Shown one piece after another: positions 55,230 to 64,000 of a stretch of 64,000 nucleotides of DNA. Source of the stretch: Manduca sexta (Eukaryota > Arthropoda > Insecta > Lepidoptera > Sphingidae); the NCBI RefSeq assembly GCF_014839805.1, contig NC_051134.1, forward strand, positions 13,299,170 through 13,363,169, in the 5' to 3' direction. Positions within the stretch are counted from its first letter, which is position 1. Each line of letters begins with the position of its first letter. The translations under genes were made by a program, and so were the position numbers. Under the pieces are notes generated by a model, which saw only the letters and a list, made by a program, of their open reading frames with translations, was not told where the DNA came from and made no database searches.

Positions 55230-58200
55230 CTGAGAAGAGAAAGCGATGTCATATTAATGTTGTTCAAATATCTTCGTACATTTATTCCCCGACTGAGATA
55301 TTTTCGAGTCATTTTATAACATGCCTATTTTAATTATATTCATTACACTATACTAAAGCCGCCACTATTATTTCTAATTTCCATACAATGCTAAGTAGGT
55401 AAAAAAATAACTATTACTCATGCGCAAAATTTTGTTTTATAAATCTTTACCACACACGCAACATTCAAAATTAAGTATAAGTATATTGAAGCTTGACTGA
55501 AATCAATAACAATTACAGAATATGTTATATTGTTTGGATACACTTTACTTGCTTTTGCTCGTAATTGCAGACAATTTTTGCGGGAATAAAACTAATTTTA
55601 TATTAGTATTTAAAATAAGTAGTCATATAAATATTTTAAACATAGTTGCTAAATATGTTATACAAAAATATTGGTTTAAAATTGCAGCAGAAGAGACATT
55701 GCTGGCACGCTGTGGAAATTTCCATAACTTTGCAATTTGCCAATAAATTATTATTAAGTAAGTGTTGGTCGCGCTTTCGCCCGCGTTGAAAGCTTTTTCT
55801 TTACAAGAGTCCCTAAAATATTGTAGCGATTCATAGCGACACCGGTACAATGCTAGTGCGAGTTGTCCTACGATTATAATGCTCGTAATTATTGCAAATA
55901 GACGGATAAACCCCAATAGTTGGAATAGCCCCCGTTAACTATAACTCAATTCATAGTACACTTTAAATAAGGGTTTGGAAGAAAATCGTTAATATTTCAT
56001 AGTAGGTACTATATAACAACTTTGTTTGGCAACCTTTTTTTATCTATTTCTGAGACTTTGTAAATGTGTAGAATCCATTGACGTACATTCTACCGGTAGA
56101 ACCACTTGTAAGTAAACGCCCGACGTCACAATTTATTTATATATTTTAGTGGAAAATTTACGTTAAACAATGTAGAACTTAACTGTTTAAAATTATTTAT
56201 TTAGTAATAAACCTATATTGCTGTGTTTTAATAGCCCATAATACAAAATAACGCAACTTTACATAGTAAGTTTCAAGATCGACATTTATGGTAAATATTT
56301 TGCTCATTACCATCAACCATTGTTAAATATTTAAGTACACGTTTTATATTTGTGTATTGCGTTTTCCTTATTTATTCAACATTTAACATTAACTATTAGT
56401 TGACATTAGCTATATTGTTTAATTTTCCGTGAATAATGAAGGACAGTGCTTTATGGCTTAAAGTTAAAGATAAAACATTAATATACTCTCCACAGCAAAA
56501 TGGCGCGCTATCCGTATTTTTAGAAGCCATCATACTCAAAATTTATAAAACATAGAAAAAAAATATATATTAATTCTACAAGATATTATCTTTACCTTAG
56601 TAGTTCCATTTTTTTTATAATATGGATACTGTTTCATTAAATTCATAATAAAAATACCACTAAAATTTTTGATTCCGTGCATCTCCTTCTAAGGTACACA
56701 TTATTTTAATTTCCAACCAACAATATTAGATACACAATTTAATAAGGAATATTTCGGTAATTTTAAATTATCGAAAGAACCTAAAATTATTTTATAAAAT
56801 AAATTATTCGTAAGTCTTTGCATATTTCTGCCATAACTCGTGCGCCAAAAATGTATGGAACGCATGCTCAAGGCTGTTTACTCGGGAGGTCTTAATGACA
56901 TGGCGCATATATAGTAAAAAAAAATATATATTGTACAGCTATATAATATGTATGTTACTTTTATTTTTAAAGAAAAAACTGTCTTAAAATTTTAAAAATA
57001 ACAATGCATATAAGAATATAAAAAATGAACTACCCCCGATGGAGAAGCTCAAGACTCGATTAGGGATTCAACGTGAGGAATTTTTTCACAATTAATGCCC
57101 TGTCCAGCAATACTGCATTCTGCGTCTAGCCTCTAACCCAACAGCCAATTAAGAGCTTCTAAAGATGTTGGTCGGGGCTTTGTGGTTTCAACTCATGCGC
57201 AGAAACGACAATTGGGACAATTATCTGTAGAGTCCACATCCCACATGCTAGTAACCTTGTGTGCCAAGTCTAAATATTTAGACATTATGTCTTTTTCGAC
57301 CTTAACAAGGTTATCGTCATGCGGAATGCCGACGTCAACTAGTATTGCCTGGCGCGACGATCGATCTACTATGACAATATCAGGCTTCTTGACAACAATA
57401 GTCCTGTCGGTGATGATAGATCGATCCTAGTGCAACGTTGCATGATCAGTTTCAAAAACTAGTTGTAATATATACTGATAATATGGCACTTCAGGAGTAA
57501 CAAGGCCATACTAAAAAGCAATTTGCTGGTGTATGATCTTGGCTACAAGGTTGTGTTTATACAAGTAAATCTAGTTAGCAAGATACGGACAACCGGAAAA
57601 TACGTGCCTGCTTTAATCACCAGGACTATGGCATGCCCGACAGATATCAACCGTACTGTCCTTCAGGATGTATTTCTTATAATTGTTCGTTTTGATAACC
57701 TACTTTATTTTATTATTGAGGTATGACAAGCAAGCAAAATTTCTCGTTATTTTTATCTTATATTAGATAGTGTTATAGATTTTTTAGATAATGTTATAGT
57801 TCAAATTCTTCGTTTCACGGTCATTGCAATATTTTTTTTTGTAACAAGGCAAAGCTTGCGTGCAGTATCGGTTACAAACAAAAATTCTACCTGACCACAA
57901 CCATTTACCTCGTTTTGTGTCACGATCTGGTCGTTACCTTTTAAAATTCTTAAAATTAAGATTTTTCAATATAATTACATTCCAAACAAAGAAACTAATT
58001 AAAATGCAGATAAAGAACTCGAAATTGCAACCAGGTATCATTATTATTGCAAATTCAACTATAGGGCATCAACAATCATGTCTTGCAAGTCTATAGAAAA
58101 TAAGGATAAGTATTCATCATAATTATTATTAAGCGTTCTTCCTTGATGCGAAGGTTAAGTTTGGAAAGTGCCAAAACAATAGGAATGCATAAACAGTAAA

Positions 58201-61200
58201 ATAGCACGGGCCTTTGACCAGAGGGCAAGTAAACCGAAGAGGGTACAATTTCAATTTTGTTTGTTGGGAAAAATCCCTACCAATTAGTCCCAATCGATGA
58301 ATTTCCTACGGATTTTTGCAGTGTAGTTGCGCTACTGACTTTGGAATTGCATTGACGATTTTGAATGTCCTACGGGCCTTTGCAGTACTTGCGCTACTGA
58401 AAAGGAATTGTAGTGACGATTTGTATGCTTACCGGCTCCGAAAGGCAAGGACTTATCAAGAGCTACATTGAGCTGGCCGTTGACGATGAATCGCTCCGGT
58501 CTAAAATTCTCAGGGTCGCCCCATATGTCCTTGTCCATATTCATCATCATCAAGTTCGGGTTCACCATTGTACCCTGCAGACATAAATCATCACAATAAG
58601 CATTCAAGTAGTAGGCAGGAGAGGAGAGGAAAAAGTAATATACAACTTAAATAATATAAATTGCTTTGGTCACTTCATATGATGTACCTACAAGTATAGT
58701 CAGATGATTATTTTGACGACTAATTGAAGACTATTTTGCAAATTCTGACCTTGAAAGTACCCAAACTTGTAATAGTATTATATAGCCTTTTGTTCATTAT
58801 ATGCATCAGAAAAGCAAAATAAATTGACCATTTTCATCCTCACTAAGCCTTTTATCAAAATCTGTGAGTGCAGATCTTAATGAATTCAAAAAAGACGAAC
58901 AGTTTCTTAAAAAAGTTTGCTTGCGCCTGAACAGTTAAGGAAGTTGCCATCTCAAAAGTCCACACTTTATATGTTGTTCGCTATACATTTCAGGTACTTA
59001 CCTAAGCTTTTTATATGTTTTTAAAACTGCAGCTATTATTATGAGATAATATCTAAAATTAAAATGTTTAATCTACGTACTTTTTTAAGCTACTTCGATG
59101 GACACTCGTTAGTTGTGTGAGTGTAATAATATTTTGCTAAATCGTAACCACACCTTAATGGTTTTCAAAATATTTAAATAAATTTTAATGCTATCCATTA
59201 AGAAGTAACAGAAGGAAATGCAATGTTAATATGAAAATCGCATTTGTGTAAGAACTTGGTAGATGTTATCAGTTATTTTTATTAATTGAAATACGTATGT
59301 GCGTGACATTTTTATTTTGTATGCATGACCTTTTATTTTTAAATGGTTAGGGTTAACTAGTGCCGGCATTTTAATAATTTTACATTTTTATTAATTAGTA
59401 ATTACATAGATACGTACTGCATTTTATTACGAATTTTAAGTATTGGTTCGCATAATGCAAATTCAACGCCAATAAGAGAAGGCGACAATTGACATAAATT
59501 CAGAAAATATATATAATTAAAGACTAATCTTTTCGGTTATAAGGTTATAGGTAGGTTTTGAGCAAGTCTTTATTTAAACTAATAGTATGAACTAAACAAA
59601 ATCCATAAACCAAAGAATAATTAAAAGCGTCGAAAAATGTAAACGGATTACCGCGCTGAGATCTCGGTTTTCTGCTCAGTATCAGCCCGGAGTCAATGAA
59701 ATCTATGTCCCCTACCACAACGTGGGACGAAGTTAGAACACACAACGCGAAGAGTGGCCCTGAATAATGAGCCCAAAAATTAACCCAAATTGCTATTGAC
59801 ATAATTATTATTACAACAAAATGCTGTCTTGTTTATTATTAATCGCAAAATATGTTTAAATAGGTTATAACCTACAATTTAGACAACTGATAACCCTTAA
59901 CTTAGATTAAAATGTAGAACAACACTTGTTACATGTGTGCAGAATGACTTATTTTAAAGCTCCATGCATGGTGGCCGAGGGGATCTTTCACCAGCAATAT
60001 CTCTAAAGAAGATAAATTGACAGAAATTCTTTTGTAGGGGTTACAAATTGTCTCACAGCCCTTCCTAGATGATCATGCGGATGCTAGTGGTAGGATAATA
60101 TATTTTATATCCGCCCGGATAGCGCCCACCGTACACAATGTTTTAAAACCCGCCATAGTGGCCCACGTAAGTGTGTCGTGTTCCGGGATCAGCCTGTGTA
60201 TATCCGCTTCCAACTGGCCGGCATAATTGTGTCAACTGCCGAGGGGAAATCATCTCTCGTAGGTCTATTGGACCCCACTCCACTTACCATCAGATGCAGT
60301 GGGGTCACTATGCCATGCACGTATAAAAAAAATAAAAATGCTTTTACATGGATTATCATGCTGCATGGTGGACTCTCAATACTTTATAGCAATATTTTTC
60401 TCACGTCAACTTCAGTAGTCATTGAAGAGTTTCTCCTGTACTTTTATATAAAATGTCAGAGGTCAGCTTTATTTTTTCTTGTACTATGCGCATAAAAAAT
60501 TAACAAGAGGACGCGATGGTCAAAACAATATTATTTTTTGAGACACCTCGATGTAACTAAAAGTTAAATATTTTTATGATATATATTTATATTATAGATA
60601 AGAAATACGTATATTTCTTGGGTTTGTCCATGTACATTTGTCGATCTGTAGGCGATCATGCGTGCATGTCAACCTACATGATGAAAAAATACACGAGATT
60701 GCCAATTAACCACTAGCATGTAGTTTGCAATGTTATTCACATCAGTCGTTTAATATTTTTCCTGTATTGCCAGTAGGTACACCTTTATCCTTCGGTAGCA
60801 CTGATAACGATCTTTTTAATTAATGAGAATGGACAAAGGTAATGTTATTTTTATCACGTCTTTTTCCGTATAATTATTAGGTTACAATCTATTTTACTCT
60901 TATAGAAATATCAAGTTATAGCGACTTATCAAAATATATGTAATAATGTATTAACCGTTATTACATAGATAATATCATACCAATAATTGCCTTCGAAATT
61001 AATTAACAAAAAATTTGAAACTTACTCTTACTTACTCCAGTCAAGAAAAGAACAATCACGGATTGATTACTAGTATAGGTTAATTTTGGTTTCAACTTGG
61101 CCGGTCGTAAATGCACCATCAGCTTTTCGGCGCCAAATAAAAAAATCGATATATGCATTCGCTAAAGTTAGAGTCGAACATTTATTTACATTGCTAATGC

Positions 61201-63122
61201 ATAATAATTGAAATAAAACCATTTTTCTGATTTTATCATTTATTAAATATATTATAATATTCTCCCAACGTTTGGAAATTGCAGCTTCATAGCCCAGTGA
61301 CCGTGAGAAGCGTGAGAAAATTAGAATATTAAAACCGCGATAAAATCGGGATTTTTTTTTATTTCAATGTCTATTATTCGCGAAAAGATAAGAAATTATT
61401 ATATAATACATAATAATTCCAAACTTTAAAGTCACCGGGTCAAACTTTGTTTTGTCTGTTAAGCAGTATTTAGGAAGGTTAAAATATAATCTACTGGACA
61501 GTGACTAATAGTGCAAAATACAGTAAAACGAATTCCCAATAATTATGGAGCATGAAATTTGCCAATATATTTTGTCATGATAGATTAAAGTTTAAGAAAA
61601 GTAACTGACAAAAATATTTGCAGATCATGCGAAGCCAATAAAATTTTATATTTTATAGTTTTTTTATAACCAAATTCATTTATTTCGGTTATCCTTGAAT
61701 TGATTTGTACTCATGTGGCATGTGGCTTTTATCCTATTTGACACGTGTAATATATTACCATAATATTTTAATATCTATTTTATTATAACCACATAGATAA
61801 CACATTTATTTAAATTCGATTACGCACAATTTAATGGCTTTAATTTTTATTTAACATAATATAGGTATTATAATATCTTTTTTAAAACGACTATGTTCAA
61901 AATATTAACTAAACCATTCTTCGTTGACGTTACTTATATTTTAATTGAAATGGAATTAATATTAGGTACTTCTTAACAGCCTTTGGTCTTCTACTTGACT
62001 TCTTCCGAATGGAACGCGAGTAGAAATATACATATCGACGGTTGAAAGGCTAATTGACTTAAGCGACATATGATTTCGGAAAATTAATCTTGGTTAAAAA
62101 AACGTAGAAAAAGGTGCTGATTTCAAATATGTATGAAACTTAGTATCGCAAAAAAATTTCGCTTAAGTCACTTTGCCCTTCAACCGGCGATATTATTAAG
62201 CCATGTATCTGCGTACAGCCCCGTTACAGCCTAGTAATAATCATGTGTGTGCGTGTGAGCATGTACCAGCCGCATTCCAATGTGTATTGTCTTGTTTTTT
62301 ATAGATATCGTTAATCCTTTTGGTTGACTTACGAATAGACAACCGTTTCCTAAGTTTCTATAGTCTTCGAAAATTATAATGGCGACGTCCGTCGAGACTA
62401 GAGTTGCCAGGTGTCTCAATTTGCGTAGGACGTCCCGATTTTCAGTTCTGGGGACGAGTGCCGATTTACACCTTATCGTGACACTAACTCAATCAATGAA
62501 ATATTCCGATATATCAATAAATTTATTAAAAATCATTATTATAAAAAAAGTACGCATCACGTCACTAGCGGTATAGCTTTGTTTTGTTCTGTAGCTTAGA
62601 GACGCGACTGTACCGCGATCTGTGCTTCGATGTTAAAGCATACATTAAAAAATAGTATCTACTATCTACATTAGCTGTTTAATACAATAACTGTCAAATA
62701 AAATGTACTTGAAACATGAGAAACAGGCCCTTAAGCCATTTATACTATAAAATAGTTTCTACTTTTCCGGTCTTTTTGTACAAACTTGCGCGCGCATGTC
62801 GCAACCAACATTTAGATTTGAGTCATCTCGAAGTTGTTTATTAAATAGCTCGTAAAACGTATAATAGTTTAGCACAGTAATACTAGTATACAATAATCAT
62901 GATAAATCACTTTTAAAATCCCTTACAGATAAGACATTAGTAATTGATAATGATAGTTTAGTACTTAGCTGCCCCAAGACTCGACTATAGTTCTTAAGAC
63001 TTACCTCAGGAATAATATAGTCTCCTATTTTGGCATCAACTGTTGCACGATGCGGGACGCCTAGTGGAATCAATGTCTCGAACCTCATCATCTCACGTAT
63101 GCAAGCTTCTGTGTACGGCATG
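55048..63122 (-). CDS. Cytochrome P450, last three exons (5' part outside window)
   Basis: A haem-thiolate mono-oxygenase, probably microsomal. Exons 63005-63122, 58433-58574 and 55048-55229 join in phase: IIPE then GTMVNPNL, and PFGAG split across the next junction into KRLCAGE. The protein shows the K-helix ExxR (EMMR), FRPERF, the heme-binding PFGAGKRLCAGE and a natural end IPEFWLRVVPR. About 146 C-terminal residues are present; the family is about 500, so the N-terminal two-thirds lies to the right of the window. The GVPHRA region and C-terminus suggest the insect CYP2 clan, with CYP304 a guess. Substrate cannot be inferred. Confidence 0.95.
55230..56455. other. P450 last intron, first part
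   Basis: The minus-strand ORF 55623-55916 (97 codons) begins with a hydrophobic stretch (MGFIRLFAIITSIIIVGQLA) but resembles nothing known to me. The rest is AT-rich. Confidence 0.4.
56500..56910. repeat. Dispersed repeat E, uninterrupted copy
   Basis: It aligns with 23925-24177 joined to 25487-25660 and has no fold-back element between CAACAATATTA and GATACACAATTTAATAAGG. It therefore represents the empty-site form of the repeat. Confidence 0.75.
57020..57430 (-). pseudogene. LINE reverse-transcriptase-type ORF, C-terminal fossil
   Basis: The minus strand reads VVKKPDIVIVDRSSRQAILV then DVGIPHDDNLVKVEKDIMSK, YLDLAHKVTSMWDVDST and NCPNCRFCAHEL. The KPDI-D, ILVDV-IPHD-N and K-EKYxDLA patterns are typical of the C-terminal region of ORF2 in arthropod non-LTR elements. 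A stop follows the cysteine cluster. It lies antisense to nothing and in the same strand as the P450, inside its last intron. Confidence 0.7.
57431..58294. other. P450 intron, mixed repeat debris
   Basis: Bases 57480-57700 probably continue the LINE fossil (GATATCAACCGTACTGTCCT). The remainder is AT-rich. Confidence 0.4.
58295..58422. repeat. Tandem duplication of about 64 bp beside a P450 splice donor
   Basis: Two adjacent copies share TCCTACGG, TTTGCAGT, TTGCGCTACTGA, GGAATTG and TGACGATTT. The second copy ends 10 bases from the donor of the PERF exon. Confidence 0.75.
58433..58574 (-). CDS. P450 penultimate exon (PERF region)
   Basis: The exon encodes GTMVNPNLMMMNMDKDIWGD then PENFRPERFIVNGQLN and LDKSLPFGA. 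The acceptor is TGTCTGCAG and the donor GTAAGC, giving end phase 1. Confidence 0.95.
59665..59765 (+). repeat. SINE family D body fragment
   Basis: It matches 49985-50100 (CTGCTCAGTATCAGCCCGGA, then GTGGGACGAA against ATGGGACGGAA). The head is reduced to CGCGCTGAG. Confidence 0.65.
60120..60330 (+). repeat. Retroposon 3'-end-like block with A-rich tail
   Basis: A GC-rich block contains CCGCCATAGTGGCCCACGTA, GCTTCCAACTGGCCGGCATA and CCACTTACCATCAGATGCAG and is followed by an A-rich run. It looks like a LINE or SINE 3' end; family not assigned. Confidence 0.5.
63005..63122 (-). CDS. P450 antepenultimate exon (K-helix)
   Basis: The exon encodes MPYTEACIREMMRFETLIPL then GVPHRATVDAKIGDYIIPE; the ExxR pair stabilises the P450 core. 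The acceptor is AATTTCCAG and the donor GTAAGT, phase 0. The Met shown is internal, since one base of the preceding codon opens the exon. Confidence 0.95.
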
Positions 63123-63164
63123 CTGGAAATTAAACATTGTAACTATATAGCTATAATATATATT

Positions 63165-63379
63165 ATACTAGCTGCCCCGACAGACGTTGTCCATCGCTGA
63201 CAGTTATTTCAAACCACTGACAGTTATGTAAAATTAATATTGTCGTTAAGTTTTCTTAAATTTTCTAATCTTCCGCGCAATTTTTTGAATTTTTTCTTTC
63301 ATAAGATTCTACTCCTGACAATTGTGAAATCGGTCCAGCCGTTCACGCGTGGTGGCGTGACCAAGGTAAATAGGGATTC

Positions 63380-63413
<34 letters not shown>
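63165..63413 (+). repeat. Dispersed repeat with (TA)n tail
   Basis: TAGCTGCCCCGACAGACGTT through TCGGTCCAGCCGTTCACGCG and AAATAGGGATTCATTTTTAT ends in about 14 TA units (63384-63413). The motif pattern is one I recall as common in Lepidoptera; there is no second copy in this window. Confidence 0.55.
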
Positions 63414-63417
<4 letters not shown>

Positions 63418-63863
63418 CTCATATGTGTAATTGTTGATCCAGTGCGAATTTGATGCAAATGTTGCTCCGCCTATTTTTTGTGTACATTTGTATCCCGGTC
63501 AAGATAATGGGTATACTTTGATCCCAATTGAAAATGTACCTGGCAATGCTGGATCTACATCAACCTGTTTTCGAGATACTTGCCGTCAAAATATCCTATA
63601 CAAGTTGATCCAATAACGGTCAAATTTATTACACGGGAACGTCATATTTAGATCCGTGGTATATGTAATATACACGCTACACTAGCCGAGTCAATGTTGA
63701 TCCGACGATACCGGAGCCTCAAATGACTAGTTCTTATAACAATTTCAACTGCAAATCTGGCAACATCGCATGCGGTGGTAGGGATGGCTTCGGTTAGTTT
63801 GAAGTTGGGTTAACAACGTAGCTTTAGTCGCGTGCGAAAAGTGTTTGCTGTTGCGCGTATGTG

Positions 63864-63899
63864 GTTTTAGTGTAGCATGACAGACAAATCGGGAGATGG
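63864..63899 (+). CDS. Possible first coding exon of a plus-strand gene
   Basis: An ATG at 63878 opens MTDKSGD and is followed at once by a good donor (GGTAAGTGTT). The preceding 60 bases are GC-richer and promoter-proximal in style. The gene, if real, continues beyond 64000. Seven codons are far too few to identify it, so chance is likely. Confidence 0.2.
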
Positions 63900-64000
63900 T
63901 AAGTGTTTTTGTATATTTTATTTATAATATTATTATAATAATATTATGATACGTACGTAGTTTGACTTAGTGTAGCATTTATGAAGAATAGGTAAGTACC

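Larger units (their letters stand above)
58575..63004. other. P450 intron of 4.4 kb
   Basis: Mostly AT-rich DNA. It contains a SINE family D body fragment at 59665-59765 (TTTTCTGCTCAGTATCAGCC with CGGAGT) and a retroposon 3'-end-like block at 60120-60330. No exon is needed here, because the flanking exons join in phase 0. Confidence 0.55.

Noticed and set aside
55623..55916. 97-codon minus-strand ORF with a hydrophobic start
   Set aside because: Inside the P450 last intron; its composition is ordinary for AT-rich DNA and no family is recognised.
62231..62419. Minus-strand ORF just left of the P450 K-helix exon
   Set aside because: The P450 exons join in phase without it and its sequence has no P450 features.

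Overview
The window is eukaryotic nuclear DNA, AT-rich and intron-rich, and almost certainly from a moth or butterfly (Lepidoptera). Reasons: protein-coding exons with GT-AG introns, insect-type gene content, and dense tRNA-headed SINEs, maT and mariner fossils and non-LTR debris of kinds I associate with lepidopteran genomes. No bacterial, viral or CRISPR feature is seen.

Three protein-coding loci are supported. (1) 1921-17784, minus: the first ten coding exons (642 residues, all splice phases compatible) of Dis3/Rrp44, the catalytic nuclease of the RNA exosome. PIN, cold-shock-like and the start of the RNB domain are present; the 3' exons lie off the left edge. (2) 19571-22399, plus: a complete, intronless 942-residue Patched-related (RND/sterol-sensing-domain) membrane protein, head to head with Dis3. 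(3) 55048-63122, minus: the last three exons of a cytochrome P450 (ExxR, PERF and heme-Cys motifs); its 5' exons are off the right edge. Between 22.4 and 55 kb I see no convincing gene, only AT-rich DNA and repeats.

Mobile elements explain most remaining structure. Dis3 intron 7 (4531-13057) holds a near-complete DIRS-type tyrosine-recombinase retrotransposon (about 4992-9942, minus: Gag, RT/RNase H, YR) with inverted termini and a textbook internal complementary region, followed by a DD37D (maT) Tc1/mariner element with 24-bp TIRs and a TA duplication (10197-11500). A local duplicate of the DIRS target sequence near 3.8-4.0 kb acts as an empty site. At 24178-25486 a 1.3-kb fold-back element with arms of about 535 bp sits inside an older repeat whose unfilled copy lies at 56.5-56.9 kb. 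Five SINE insertions have recognisable target-site duplications of 10-13 bp. One tRNA-like head is shared by two SINEs with unrelated bodies. Smaller hairpins, a mariner fossil and LINE fragments fill the rest.

No clear previously undescribed biological system was found. The most informative structures are the DIRS element with its paralogous empty site, the nested fold-back element, and the SINE head swap.
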